64,000 nt of DNA from Astrothelium macrocarpum (Eukaryota > Ascomycota > Dothideomycetes > Trypetheliales > Trypetheliaceae): the NCBI GenBank assembly GCA_021030915.1, contig JAGEMR010000050.1, positions 62,001-126,000 on the forward strand, given 5' to 3'. Both the position numbers and the translations under genes were made by a program. Shown piece after piece: positions 21,810 through 33,410 of the stretch. The notes beneath the pieces are model-generated. The model was not told the origin of the DNA, did no database searches, and saw only the letters and a program-made list of their open reading frames with translations. Position 1 is the stretch's first letter; every line of letters begins with the position of its first letter.

Positions 21810-22800
21810 TTAGAAATGCAGTTCATGTCTAATGGTGTTGGCTAGCAAGTTGAAGGCTTTCGCGCGTTCGCTATTGGGCTCAGAGATGGCTGTTGGCTTG
21901 CCTCTGTCCGCGTCATCACATATCTGAGCATCAAGAGGAATATCGCCAAGTAGTTTGATCTCTTTTTCTCTGCACGTTTTTGCAACGCCTTCAGAGCCAA
22001 AAATGTGTGTGCTCTGCGAGCAATGCGGGCAGATGAAGACCGACATGTTTTGAACCATACCAAGTACAGGAACAGAGACCTTGCCAAACATGTTGACCCC
22101 TTTTATTGCATCGCGAAGAGCAATATCCTGCGGGGTTGACACAATGACCGCACCTGGATTGAAAATTTAGTCGTTACTTGATACCAAGAGGAAAGCTTGG
22201 CCCACCGTCCAATTTGATTTGCTGCGTTATAGTCAGCTGTGTATCCCCCGTCCCAGGTGGCAAGTCTAGCACAAGGGTGTCTAGTCCACCCCATTCTACT
22301 TCGTGAAGCAACTGCTGTAACGCTTTCATCACCATCAATCCTCGCCAAACTACCGGCGCATCCTCTCTGACTAAATAGCCCATTGACATTGTCTTCACTC
22401 CATAGTTCGATAGAGGGAGTAGTTGGTTTTTGGCTGAGAGGTGTGGTTCATCATTGAGATTGAACAATGTTGGGATGGATGGTCCGAAGATATCAGTGTC
22501 GAGAATGCCACTGCGCAAGCCTTGCAGGGCGAATGAAATGGCAAGATTGGCGGCGATTGTCGATTTCCCAACGCCGCCTTTCGCTGATGATACCGCTATT
22601 ACCTTTTTTACATCTTGTACTTGGCGTTGTGTTGGTAGCCCACGTTGCATGCGTGGAATCTGCGGTGGAGCACCAGAGCGCGGTAGTCCCTGCAAATCGA
22701 GTCAACCAGATAATCTTTCACAACTTGATGCAAAAAACCATACCAACGGGTTTTCATGGCTGCTCAACCTGCTCAGAGTCGAGAAGCAGCGCCTTCGCAT
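21810..22800 (-). CDS. IND1: Mitochondrial Fe-S carrier for complex I assembly (Ind1/NUBPL, Mrp-family P-loop NTPase)
   Basis: Exons 22800-22744, 22689-22206 and 22153-21810 give 294 aa; introns are 54 and 52 nt. The first exon encodes a basic, Ser-rich mitochondrial presequence (MRRRCFSTLSRLSS). The Mrp/NBP35 P-loop SSAKGGVGKST is near residues 53-63. It is followed by the switch-like DTDIFGPSIPTLF and DLPPGTGDTQLT. The C-terminal CPHC motif (after MSVFICPHC) binds the Fe-S cluster between two subunits. Ind1 delivers 4Fe-4S clusters to respiratory complex I in the matrix. The presequence and lack of the long N-terminal ferredoxin-like domain set it apart from cytosolic Nbp35 and Cfd1. It is divergent from BFR2 over 137 bp. 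Confidence 0.92.
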
Positions 22801-22937
22801 GTTCACATTATGATTGGGTTGCGCGTTGCGTCATGGTCATGATGTTCGGAGCTTGGAAATTTTGGTCGGAGTTTGACTCCGCTCTATGCATGTAAAATTT
22901 AACTATTCGCACAATCATTCTTGAGGAAAGTCACACG
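22801..22937. promoter_or_regulatory. Compact bidirectional promoter, IND1 / BFR2
   Basis: Only 137 bp separate the two start codons, so both promoters and 5' leaders must share this stretch. No TATA box is apparent. Confidence 0.5.
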
Positions 22938-24545
22938 ATGGCACCGGCGAGATTTAAATCGCTTGCAGAACATGCCGCTGACCTCGATATTCCTTTCAAA
23001 GGTATTAGACTTTTTTTTTTTTTCGACTTTCATCTAATACGTGCCTAATTCGAAGTAGATTACGATCCAGAAGATCAACCGCCAAGCGAAGACGGAGACT
23101 CCGATAATGGCATAAAAGATTTTGAAGGAGGACGGGAGCACTACGGGGATGTTGGGGAAAGTAGACTTCGAAAAGGAGCTCTTGCGCCTCTGGGGCCTCA
23201 ATATGAAGGATCTAGAGTCAGCCGAGATGATGCGCTTGAAGAAGAGGAAGATGATCCCTTTGCTAAAGGTTTCGACATAGAATCGAGTGATGATTATGAC
23301 GACGAACCAGAAGAGGAGGAAGAAGAGGAAGATAACAATATTGATCAAGATCATAATTTGAAGATAAACAAAGCCAGCGCGAATGGGTTTGAGGAAGCGA
23401 ATAGCGATGAGGATGCCGAAGAGGATAGAGATGACGCTGGGCTCAAGAATCAATTTGTGGAAGATGACGACGACGAAAGCCTAGATTCTGACGAGGATGA
23501 CGAGGATGACGAAATGGAAGAAGAGGGAGAGAACAATATAGAAAACGATCCCCGTGCTGAACTGAGACGAATGATGAACGAGGAGCAAAGACTTGTGACG
23601 AAAAGTATCTCGCAAGCAGCAAAGGCAGATGCAGAGAAAGGACTGGCGGTGAAACAGCAACGCAGCACATTCAATTGCCTCCTGAATTCGCGTATACGCC
23701 TACAGAAAGCGCTTATATCTACCAACTCAATTCCCCTTTCCGATTACTCTGCAATGGAAACGCGAGACGATAATGCAATCGTTGAGGCAGCTGAGAACGC
23801 TGCCTTCAACCTATGGTCTTCACTCAATAGCCTGAGGGAAGATCTACAGGCTGTTAAACTTGGTCAGAAGCGAAAGAATCACTCGTTCGACCTGTCCACT
23901 CCATTACAGGATCTTTGGAGTCGTATGCAATCCTATGAAGCAGAGTTTATCCCTGATCGCAATTCTGTCCTCAACAAGTGGGCTAGTAAAACCCGAACAA
24001 CGACTATAGCCCCCACTACATCTCGCCTCAATCGTTCCGCCGTAAGGGAGGAAACGCTGGTTGATATTCTTACATCGCATTTGACAGAAATGCCTCGTTT
24101 GGTCAAACGTGCCCGCACACCGCGCTCTTGCGCTCCACTACAAGCGTCCCTTGCAAATTCTCCCGATGACTCTGCTCATTTGGAGGCGGTCTATGACGAT
24201 GCAGATCTATATTCTCTTCTTCTAAAATCTCTTCTCGAGCAGACCAGCGCCGATATTGACACTTCAGCCCTTACCATTCCGAATCAGTGGCAATTGGCCA
24301 GACAAGCAAAAACGAAAAAGGTCGTTGATTCCAAGGCGAGTAAGGGTAGAAAGATGCGTTACACGGTTCACGAGAAGCTACAGAACTTCATGGCGCCAGA
24401 GGACAGAAGTACTTGGGGTGATAGGCAGCGAGATGAATTATTCGGAGGGTTGTTGGGAGTACGAGGCAATCTTGCGGAAAAGGAGCTGGCAGACGAAGAA
24501 GATCAGGACGAGATTGACGATCTCAATTTTAAATTGTTTCGGTGA
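22938..24545 (+). CDS. BFR2: Nucleolar rRNA-processing protein Bfr2 (AATF/Traube family)
   Basis: Exons 22938-23001 and 23059-24545 give 516 aa. The 57-nt intron carries a T13 run just after the donor. Bfr2/AATF acts in the nucleolus in early small-subunit pre-rRNA cleavage. The N-terminus (PARFKSLAEHAADLDIPFK) and the basic REHYGDVGESRLRK segment are family features. Long acidic runs follow (residues about 75-185). The AATF leucine-zipper-like domain (ISQAAKADAEKGLAVKQQR, SRIRLQKAL) lies in the middle. The C-terminal TRAUB domain (KASKGRKMRYTVHEKLQNFM) includes the FMAPEDRSTWGD signature and ends DELFGGLLG. All expected parts are present. Confidence 0.92.
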
Positions 24546-24698
24546 ATATAAAAATATTGACGAAACGAAGAACAAATCGAATTGACTTTTCCACACGCTA
24601 AAACGCAGCAAAGAATATCCATTGGCTCCCAACCAAAAAGCCTCTTATCCACAAAAACGAGAATTTACATCAGCTGTCCCATCCAAACATTGTTCCAA

Positions 24699-25095
24699 TC
24701 AATACCTCATTTCGGCTTCCGAGCATGAAGATGAACGCCTTTGAGCAAGTTGGATATTGGCTTCTGCCTCCGCAGCGTTATGACTGATGTTGAATGTAGC
24801 TGCGAGATATGATGCGTATCGGTGCCGGTAGGCGGCAGTCAGGTCTGCCACTGATGTATGTGATGGCTTGCGACTCGCTTGGAGGGCTTGGGCTACGGGC
24901 CATTAGCTAATTGATACCCACATCCCGTGCGACCTGAGGTGCGTGCTTACATTCAGCGGGATGGATGAAAGTGGAAGGAGGCGCTTTCATCGCTCTAGGC
25001 GCTACTTGATGAGCAGGCAACGTCTTGATTACCGTTGCTGCAGAGCGTGGACCTTGTGGAGGTGGGCATATAGATGCAAAGGACTCATATGGCAT
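24699..25095 (-). CDS. Hypothetical small protein, 112 aa, two exons
   Basis: Exons 25095-24951 and 24892-24699, joined across a 58-nt intron (GTAAGC donor, GCTAAT branch, CCGTAG acceptor), give one continuous frame. Neither exon alone looks like a gene. The first exon is Pro- and Ala-rich (SICPPPQGPRSAATVIKTLP). The second encodes an amphipathic helical region (SVADLTAAYRHRYASYLAAT) and an Ala/Glu-rich end. No signal peptide or membrane segment. I do not recognise the family. It converges on BFR2 with about 150 bp between. The matching splice phase and coding-like second exon are the main support. Confidence 0.55.
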
Positions 25096-25986
25096 CTTTA
25101 CGAAATTACGAGTACGAAAGACAGCAAAATTGAAGCGCCTCTCAAATTCTTCCCAACGACTTTTTATCAACAGTCGGGGGTGAAGCTCGGCGAGGCTCGG
25201 TCTTTATGCTGCTCAGAATCCATGTCAACTGAAGATTGACGTTACGCCATGTCAAGTGCATCGGTTGATTGATTGCATTGTCACTGGGTCGTTGTTTGGT
25301 AAATTGCTCAATTAGCATGCGAGATTTATCGACAAGCCCGTGGCTGAGCAGCAGGTCAGGTCAATGTCGTGGCTAGCGACTAACCAGATGATTGTGATCT
25401 ACATGACCATTTGGGAATTTGTATGAGCGATTTTCCACACCGATACGTTAGCGAACCCCTCAACGCAAGCTCATGATAAAGAACAGCCGCCGATAGCTTC
25501 AGCTTCAACCCCTCATCGAACATGAACTACCAACATTATTATGAGAAATAATATCTACCGTCACTACATGTGATAGTTCTGGCTGATTCTACACTTGATC
25601 ATCAGCCGAACCTAAGCGCAATGGCAAAGTACGGTCCTCTACCGGGAAGCATCCTAATGAGGTGTCATGGCGCGTGCCAAGATAATTTCCCTCAGAGTAC
25701 AAATACCACGCCACATAGAAGAAGGCAAACGCAATTTGCAAGTATTTCCAGGCATATGCAGTAAGCTCTGCAATAAGCTGGAGGTCCACGAAGGCTTTGT
25801 GATCTACTTTATCTGATTTTCACTCGTATCCCTAGCGTACCAAATATCTGGGCGTAACGAACGAGTCAGATTCACGTATTTTTTGCTTTTTATCTTCCGC
25901 ATTTGTTATTCGGACATAATTGCTTTCCATTTCGTACTACCTGGAGATTTTTCTCTTCTCCTTCTTAGCTACCTGGTGATCCCAAA
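25096..25986. other. Intergenic, upstream of the P-type ATPase gene
   Basis: About 890 bp between divergent genes. A 66-codon minus-strand frame (25789-25589) contains a hydrophobic, membrane-like stretch (YLQIAFAFFYVAWYLY) but has no convincing start or neighbours. Otherwise I see nothing. Confidence 0.4.
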
Positions 25987-28900
25987 ATGCAAGAAGAAAA
26001 CGAACCCCCTGATTCTCCATCCAAGCGGCAAACCATGATTACATGGGCTGATGAACTGCAAGACTCGCTGCGCAACCGCCTGTCGAGAAAACCTTCTTCT
26101 GACTCTTTAGCCATTCGCTCCATTCCACGCACTACCAATGTAGATCCTTCGCTCCTTCTTCCTACTCACTTTCGTACGCAGTAAGCAACGGTGTTTTCGT
26201 AATACTCCAGAATGTGAACAACTGATGCTGCGCTAGCTCGTTCGATATCGACGAAAGTCGAGCGCATGAAGCATCCAAAAAGGTAAATGTACCAAAACGG
26301 GAAACAAGTGGTGAGCCAAGACCAATTACTCCTACCAAAGCCTTAAGATGCTGATCACGAAATTTGAGCAGATATCGCTAGCTTGGATTGGCATACAATA
26401 GCTCTTGATGAGTTGTATCGTCGCCTCTCTACATCTGAGAGAATAGGTCTATCCCAAGAGCAGGTCACAAGAAGATTGAAGCAATATGGACGGAATATAC
26501 TTTCTCCTCCTCCATCACAGTGGCTGCAGAAAACTTTGCGTTACCTATTTGGCGGGTTTGGATCTATACTCCTAACGGCCTGTGTCCTTGTCTTCGTTGC
26601 ATGGAAACCCCTTGGTGAACCCCCAGCTGTGGCCAATCTGGCCTTGGCAATCGTTCTCGCTATAGTGTGGGCTGTTCAAGCATTCTTTGCCTTTTATCAA
26701 GGTGCTGTCAGAGCCTGCACACTGTTTTGTCAGATTGCTGATTGGTAGCCAGATTGGTCCAGTTCTAGGGTGATGGCATCGATCACAAACTTGTTACCTG
26801 ATGAGTGTATTGTCCTTCGCGATGGCCAGCAGCGAAATGTTGCTGGTTCGGAACTTGTTCCGGGGGACGTAATTTATATCAAGTCGGGAGACAAACTCCC
26901 TGCAGATGTTAGATTCATCAACTTGACTGCAGACGCGCAATTTGATCGGTCCATGCTCACTGGTATCAATACCGTACCCGATCAAAAAAGTAGATGAGAA
27001 AGCTAACAATAGCTACCAGGTGAGACAATGCCTCTTCGAGGTACAGTCCATTCGACAGACGACAATTTCCTTGAAACTGCATGCATTGGTCTTGCCGGCA
27101 CCCATTGTACATCAGGAAGTGGGTTAGCTATTATCATAGCCACAGGTGACTCGTCTGTGTTTGGAAGGGTAGGAATCGTGCTCGTGCATCAAATCACTCG
27201 GCTGACAACCTATAGCTCGCAAAGGAGACCAGCAGACCCAAGACGGGACTCACGAACCTTGAGAGGGAGATCTACTATTTCGTAGCCGTCATTGTAGGCA
27301 TCATGCTAACAATGGTAATTGTAGTTGTAATCGTTTGGTCAGCTGGCTGATATCTTTTGGAAAATGCATAGGCTAACTGAGTTCGTAGGGCGACTTGGCT
27401 TCGCAAAAACCATCCAGACTATATAAATGTCCCAACGCTCATTGTCGATTGTGTCAGTGTTGCAGTAGCTTTCATACCGGAGGGTCTTCCGATTGCCGTA
27501 ACTGCAAGCCTTACAATTGTTGCAGGCATCATGAAGCGGAACAAAATTCTGTGCAAATCACTAAAGACTGTGGAAACACTTGGCTCAGTCAGCACAATCT
27601 GCTCGGACAAAACTGGAACATTGACAAAGAATCAGATGAGGGTGACAGATTGCATGGTTGGAGAGACCAGCATAAGCGCGACTCAGGCTGTTGAGGCCAC
27701 CAATCTTGCAAAACAGAATCCGGATTCTGGCCCTCCTATGATTCGTCTCCTAGAGCTTGCTCATGTCGGTGCTGTGTGCAATGCTGGGGAGTTTGATGCA
27801 ACAACCCTACATTTGCCTCTTGAAGAGAGATCCATCTTTGGCGATGCTACCGATCAGGCTGTTTTGCGTTTTGTCGAAGGCATTTATCCAGTCTCCGAGA
27901 CTAGATCTTCTTACCAAGTCACCCACAAGATTCCGTTCAATAGCAAGAATAAGTTCATGGTTCATGCTATTCAGCCTGCGAAATCAAAGAGGACACCTTC
28001 GGAGTCTTCTGATATTCAAAGTACCTTGACTATCAAAGGAGCACCAGACATCTTGCTCCCGAGGTGCACAAAATGCTTATCCGAGAATGGGACGAGCGCA
28101 AAGATGACGGAAGAAATGCGCTCTAAAATAGAAGAGACAAAAGATATGTGGTCCAGGCAGGCAAAACGAGTCATCCTGCTGGCTCGAAAGCCTTTTGAAG
28201 CCTTGTCACCGGCTTCTAGTATGACTCAAATTGACGAAGAAATTCTTCAACAAATAGGGTCAGAGCTGGAATTCGTTGGTCTTCTTGCCGTCATTGACCC
28301 CCCGCGTGATGAAATTCCTGAGGTGATTGAAACACTTCGTCGGGCTGGTATTAAAGTCCACATGGTTACAGGGGACTTTAAACTCACCGCACAAGCAATA
28401 GCGAAAGAATGTGGTATCATTACGCAACTACCAGACCGGATTGACGATGTTTCAGCCCTTGACCGGGCATGCTCGCCTGAATTCTCTGTCATCGAAGGTG
28501 CACCGGATACTGACAAATTCTCGACCAACTACCTTTCGACGCGCAGCCTGGTCTTGACAGGAGCAGAGATGATGGCTTTGGATGGCGAGCAATGGGACGC
28601 GCTCTGCAAATATGATGAGATTGTCTTCTCGAGAACGACACCGGAGCAAAAGCTTCGAATTGTTCGAGAATTGCAGGCGAGGGGCGAAACTGTTGGGAGT
28701 AAGTGTTGAAAGGAATTGTGAAATGCCAAACGCTAACAGATCTAGTGACTGGTGATGGCGTTAATGACGCTCCTTCATTGAAGCAAGCCGACATTGGAAT
28801 TGCAATGGGATCTGGCTCTGACATTGCCATTGAAGCCGCCGATATGGTACTCTTGGAATCTTTTGCTGCTATCGTTGAGGCTGTCAAGTATGGTCGCGTT

Positions 28901-29810
28901 GTCTTTGGTAAGTCAACACCTTGGAACCGGAAAACTCAATTTATCATCATGTTCACGTGGAATTCGTGTTGTACGAATGGAAGCTGATTATACCCATAGA
29001 CAATCTCAAAAAGACAATTTGTTACCTCCTCCCAGCAGGTTCTTTCTCCGAATTCTGGCCAGTCTTCACCAGCGTGATCTTCGGACTCCCACAGATCCTG
29101 TCATCCTTTTTAATGATTGTTATCTGCTGTTTCACAGACTGTGCTGCTGCAACAGCGATCGCGTACGAAAAGCCCGAAGCAGATGTATTGCTTCTGCGTC
29201 CCCGGAACCCGAAAAAAGATCACTTGGTTGATTGGCGATTGATATTGCAATCATATGGATTCATTGGCGTCCTCGAGAGCGTGAGTTCATTCGCCATGAG
29301 CTACTGGTATGCGCAACGTCAAGGCCTCAGATTCAGTGATTTATGGTTCGGCTTTGGTGTACCGCCAAGCAACGTGACGCAAGCTGAATATGCGACCATT
29401 CTCAACACCGCTTCGTCAATTTATTTCGTCAATCTAGTCGTCATGTGAGTGTTTTCTTTACTGCATCGGATAGGTTAGTATCGGACAAGTAGAGCTGATT
29501 TGATGACAGGCAATGGTTCAATCTCATGGCCGTCCGCACTCGTCGTCTTTCTATCCTCAGTCAACCACCTTTGTTCAAGCGGTCTACACAGAATCCCTAC
29601 TTACTCCCAGCAATAATATTTGCGGTCGTATTTGCGATTTTTTTCATGTACGTTCCCAAGTTTCACACTGTTCTCAGTACGTCACCAGTTCCTGTAGCGT
29701 ATTGGTTTCTGCCTATGGGCTTTGGGATGGGCATATTTTTGCTTGATGAAGCAAGAAAGCTTATTATGAGGAAGAAGCCTGGAAGCTTTGTTGCTCGAAT
29801 TGCGTGGTGA
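25987..29810 (+). CDS. P-type ATPase, type IIC (Na+/K+-ATPase alpha-like)
   Basis: Ten exons give 1,098 aa: 25987-26180, 26237-26310, 26372-26701, 26753-26962, 27020-27168, 27216-27337, 27389-28698, 28746-28907, 29000-29444, 29510-29810. All nine introns (47-92 nt) match phase. The N-terminal segment DWHTIALDELYRRL is typical of the Na,K/H,K group. The actuator-domain motif is LTGETMP (Thr in place of Ser in TGES). The membrane motif IPEGLPIAVT, phosphorylation site CSDKTGTLT and hinge TGDGVNDAP are present. The C-terminal membrane bundle ends in basic RKLIMRKKP. It should pump monovalent cations at the plasma membrane using ATP; ion choice cannot be read. Fungi carry such proteins alongside ENA and PMA pumps. 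Confidence 0.9.
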
Positions 29811-30292
29811 AAAGGCATTCTTTCCTGAGGCCAGAGAAGCTGCTTTATACTTTTTTTAAATGATAAGTAAGGTGTTGATAGTGTTCGTGGTGGATTGAAA
29901 ATCAAGATAGAAGATAGAGGATAGAAGGAAATTGATAGTTGAGCCATACTTTTTGTATTTGCAGGCATAATATTCCTCGAGTAGAATCACGCCTCTGAGC
30001 ACTGTGTTTTCTTATCGAGCTTGGATGATGTACTGTCAAAGTAGAGAATGGCAGCTGATTATTGCGGATCAGTCTGGACCCTGCAGTGCCCAGAACCCCA
30101 GTCCAGGCAGCTGCAGTGGGGAAAAAGGTTAATTGCGGGGAGAAAAGCATTTCCTTCATCATTCATTAGAAACATACGGTTTCCCTCCCGCCAATTAAGT
30201 TTCAGAGGCGCTCATTTTGATTCGACGGTCTTCTAAAATCGACATTTTGGTATAATCTTTCATTGCACGGACTTTCTTCTTGATTACAAGTC
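29811..30292. other. Intergenic between ATPase and RGG protein genes
   Basis: About 480 bp holding the ATPase 3' region and the promoter of the next plus-strand gene. No coding frame is convincing. Confidence 0.4.
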
Positions 30293-31641
30293 ATGTACGC
30301 GTCCAAATACGCACCAGATTCGTCCGCTGAGAGTGTAAGTGTGTTCCATTGGCAATCTGTTCGACAGGACACTGATTGGAATATCATTTATAGTCAACAG
30401 CGCCCAAAGTCTCCTCTGAGGCCTCTCCCTCGAACAACCCATTACGACCAGCAGATTCTTCCTTTGCCCAGTCTCAATCGGAAGATGATCTATTCAACGA
30501 TGATGTTACATATGCTGAGGAATTTGCGCAGACACGAGCCCCGGATGATCTTTTTGACGATGACTTTACACCAGTCTCTCCCGAGACTGTAGTTCAGCAA
30601 TCGGCACCCCCAGCAGCTCCAATCCCCACAGGGCCTCGAGGGAGCGGTAATCATTTCATTCCTCGAGGTGGTCGAGGGCGAGGTAGGGGAGCCTCGGACT
30701 TTAGGACACCCTCTAATCGAGGACAAGCTCAATCGAACTCAACACCGAAGGCTACGAATGACAGTGAGCCTGCTTCTCCGGCTACAAGCCAGGATAAACC
30801 TGCTTCTGTTCGCGGGGATCGGACGTTGACAGGCGGTGTGCAGAAACCGAAGCTAAGCGAGGAGGAATTGACGAAAAGAATGGAGCAAATAACGCTGAAA
30901 AATAACTCATTGGTAGCGGCGCATGCTCGAGCCGAAGCAGATGCTGCATCCTTTGCCGAAAGAGAAGCACGAAACGCGGCACAATCTGCGCAACGTCGAA
31001 AGGTTGATCGTGTGAATCGGCAACAGATGATGGGAGAGCGAGAAAAGAATAGACAACGAAAATTGGACGCTCTGGGCGGTAGAGAATGGGACATGGAAAA
31101 GAAGGAAGAAGATTATAGTGGCAGAGACTCGACGAGAGGGAGTAGCAATCGAAGAGGAATGCATGGAGGTGTCGGCGGGGTGGTTAGAAATGATATCAAC
31201 GCGAGTGATAAAAATCAACAAGGCCTGGAAAATGGAGAAAATGTCCGAGGAAGGGGACGCGGTGGTAGAGGCAGATACGGTTCTAGAAGAGGTGGCACGC
31301 AACGAGATAGTACAAACAAAACGACCGAACAAGCTCCTCCAACAGATGCTGATTTCCCCGAGCTGCCACCAGGAGTGAAGCCTACAGACTCCGGTCCAGC
31401 ATCCAAGTTATTGATGCCAGGGAACTCAAAGGATGGTACTGAGATCAAAGAGCGACCAATCAACCAAGATGCGGAAAAAGCCCAAACAAATGGCGAGATA
31501 GTCCAGGCAAATGGCACTAGATCAGACACCGAAACCGTGAAAGCAAACTCTGGAAAGTCGTTTGATAGAGAAAATGAATTGAAAAGTCCAACAGAAGGCC
31601 AGCGAAGTTGGGCTGACCAGGTTGAAGCAGCAGGTTCTTGA
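30293..31641 (+). CDS. RGG-box protein, probably RNA-binding
   Basis: Exons 30293-30334 and 30394-31641 give 429 aa; the 59-nt intron has a GTAAGT donor. The protein is largely disordered. Two DDLF-type acidic repeats (EDDLFNDDVTYAEEF, DDLFDDDFTPVSPE) lie near residues 50-80. An arginine-glycine patch (IPRGGRGRGRG) is near 110-125 and a second (RGRGRGGRGRYGSRRGG) is in the C-terminal half. Between them is a predicted coiled coil rich in Glu, Arg and Ala (about 180-260). The end SWADQVEA is hydrophobic-acidic. RGG boxes bind RNA and are arginine-methylated. I cannot name the ortholog. Confidence 0.65.
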
Positions 31642-31935
31642 GTAGTCGTCGCTTTATCATGTATTTTGCTATTGGACCACGACTTGGATGATCATTGGCT
31701 CTTTTTGATTGTTGGCAAAAACTCTATGTCATGACACGGCCTGTAGATCCCATGCAAAGCTTTTGCGCTCGATAGATTTAAAAATACAAGAAATGTAGTT
31801 TCCGACGTGCCTCGATTTATACCAGAACGCCCCCCCGGCTCCTTTTCAAACTCCACGCTAAAGCCCTTGAATGCAAGCCACCCACTGTAAGAGAAATCGC
31901 CAACCGAATCATGCTGAAAGAGCCCAAGATCCAAA

Positions 31936-32872
31936 TCACCACCGTCCATATCCTCCCCTTCCACCACGATACCCACCCCCTCTTCCCCCAAACCCTCCCC
32001 TGAACCCACCACCCCGTCCGCCATACCCCCTATCCCCACCAAACCCACCATTAAAATCACCCACCCCCCTCGGGCCCGCGGGGGACTCGGGCTCTCTCGA
32101 CGGCGGCGCCCTCCCCTGCAGCTCCCTCTGCAGGGCATCGTGGGTCTTGCGCATCTGCGCATAGCCCAGGTGCATCTTGCCGTAGAAGTGGTCGGCGAGG
32201 CGGCGGTCGTTATCCAGGCGGCTGAGGTAGGCGCCGCAGACGTCGCACACCTGCAGCTTCTGGTGCCCGCTGGGCCCGCTGGTGTCGTTGAGCGTCTTGA
32301 GCTCGCGCTCCTTGTCGGCGCGGCTCGCCAGCGCCTGCTGCAGCCGGTAGTGCTCCTGCACTGCCACCGCCACGCTGCCCAGCTCGCCCAGCGCCTGGAT
32401 CTCCTGCAGCCCGGCGTCGACGGTGCTGTCGAGCGCGCCGATCTGCTTGAGCAGCGCGTTCGTCTGCCGGATCTCGTCGGGGTTCTTTTCGAGGCGCCGC
32501 TGCATGTTTTCGATGCGCCGGTTGCACTCGTCCACCCATTTCTTCATCTCCCAGAGGTAGTCGAATTCGAAGCCCCAGCGGCGTTTTTGCTCGGCGGATG
32601 CTTCTTGGTATTCGGCGCGCAGGCCTTCGGAGTGTGTGCGTGAGCAAGGGCCGATGTCTTGCTTGGTGTTGGTGAAGAGGTCGTGGGGGCAGGTGCCGAC
32701 GAGGTAGGAACGGCAGAGTTTGGGGTCAGTGATGGATAGTTTGGGGGCGTTGGTAGTGCCGGGCCCGGTCATGAGGTTGTCGCCCATGAGCTGCTCTGTT
32801 GCGAGTTAGTTGATAGAACTTGGTGTTAAAAGGATGATACCCACCGAGCAGCTTCCTCTGTTCCGAAGCCAT
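31936..32872 (-). CDS. LUC7: U1 snRNP component Luc7
   Basis: Exons 32872-32845 and 32795-31936 give 295 aa. The 49-nt intron has a GTGGGT donor and a CAACTAACTC branch site. Luc7 belongs to the U1 snRNP and helps select 5' splice sites. The N-terminus MASEQRKLLEQLMG is typical. The first zinc finger (C3H type: CRSYLVGTCPHDLF then CSRTH) is near residues 30-60. A long coiled coil spans about 70-190. The second, C2H2-type finger is CDVCGAYLSRLDND with HFYGKMHLGY. The C-terminus is a Gly/Arg-rich RGG tail. Base use is much more GC-rich at third positions than its neighbours. The transposon relic starts about 160 bp upstream of the start codon. Confidence 0.93.
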
Positions 32873-33030
32873 GCTTGACACAATTTACTTGTTCGAAAGT
32901 ATATTTTCGACGAGAAACTGCAAGCAAAAATATATGAGAGAGCGGGATAGAGAGGTAATGAGGTGGGGCGCAAAGAAAGGTTCATAAGATGGAGGCGGCA
33001 GAAATTGAGAGCTTGGCGTTTAACTAGCTC

Positions 33031-33032
33031 TA
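33031..33032. repeat. Target-site duplication TA (left)
   Basis: The dinucleotide TA directly precedes the left inverted repeat. With the TA at 35202-35203 it forms the TA duplication made by Tc1/mariner/pogo transposases. Confidence 0.7.
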
Positions 33033-33081
33033 GGAGTCAACGCCACCTTCTGCACGGCCCACATTTCTGCACACCCGAATT
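33033..33081 (+). repeat. Left terminal inverted repeat, 49 bp
   Basis: Begins GGAGTCAACGCCACCTTCTG. It matches the reverse complement of 35153-35201 at 48 of 49 positions. The single difference (position 14) is a C/T transition. Confidence 0.92.
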
Positions 33082-33123
33082 TTGATCAACCCCACGAATT
33101 CAAATACGAATTACACCATCAAT

Positions 33124-33410
33124 ATGAACCCAATTGATGCAGCGATTACTGAGACGGATGCGCAAAAATATTCTAATTACATTCAAATAATTAAAAAATA
33201 TGGAATTAATCGTTCAACGTTATCACATCGTTATAAAGATCTCATCAAATCCCATATAATTATTGTTTATAAAATAATTATCAAATTTTTATTATATCAG
33301 GAATTTATTTTAATTCAATGAATTAATATATTTATAGATTATGATATTCTATTTATTATTCGAATAATTCGGAATTTCGCTATTAATATTGATAAAAAAA
33401 AAATTGAAAA
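33124..33410 (+). pseudogene. Remnant of pogo/Fot1-type transposase N-terminus
   Basis: The frame from ATG 33124 reads a helix-turn-helix region with NPIDAAITE, then IIKKYGINRSTLSHRYKDL, as in the Psq/CENP-B-type N-terminus of pogo transposases. The same frame continues past a stop at 33319-33321 into INIFIDYDILFIIRIIRNFA, which resembles the next, CENP-B-like segment. The stop sits where TGG to TGA (a G-to-A change) would explain it. The catalytic DDE domain is not recognisable further on. Described only as a relic. Confidence 0.7.

Noticed and set aside
30729..31529. Minus-strand frames opposite the RGG protein gene
   Set aside because: The plus frame is continuous from a good start and has RGG boxes. 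The minus frames are composition-driven shadows.
32140..32643. 167-codon plus-strand frame opposite LUC7
   Set aside because: It is an antisense shadow caused by the GC-rich codon use of LUC7. No start context or domain.
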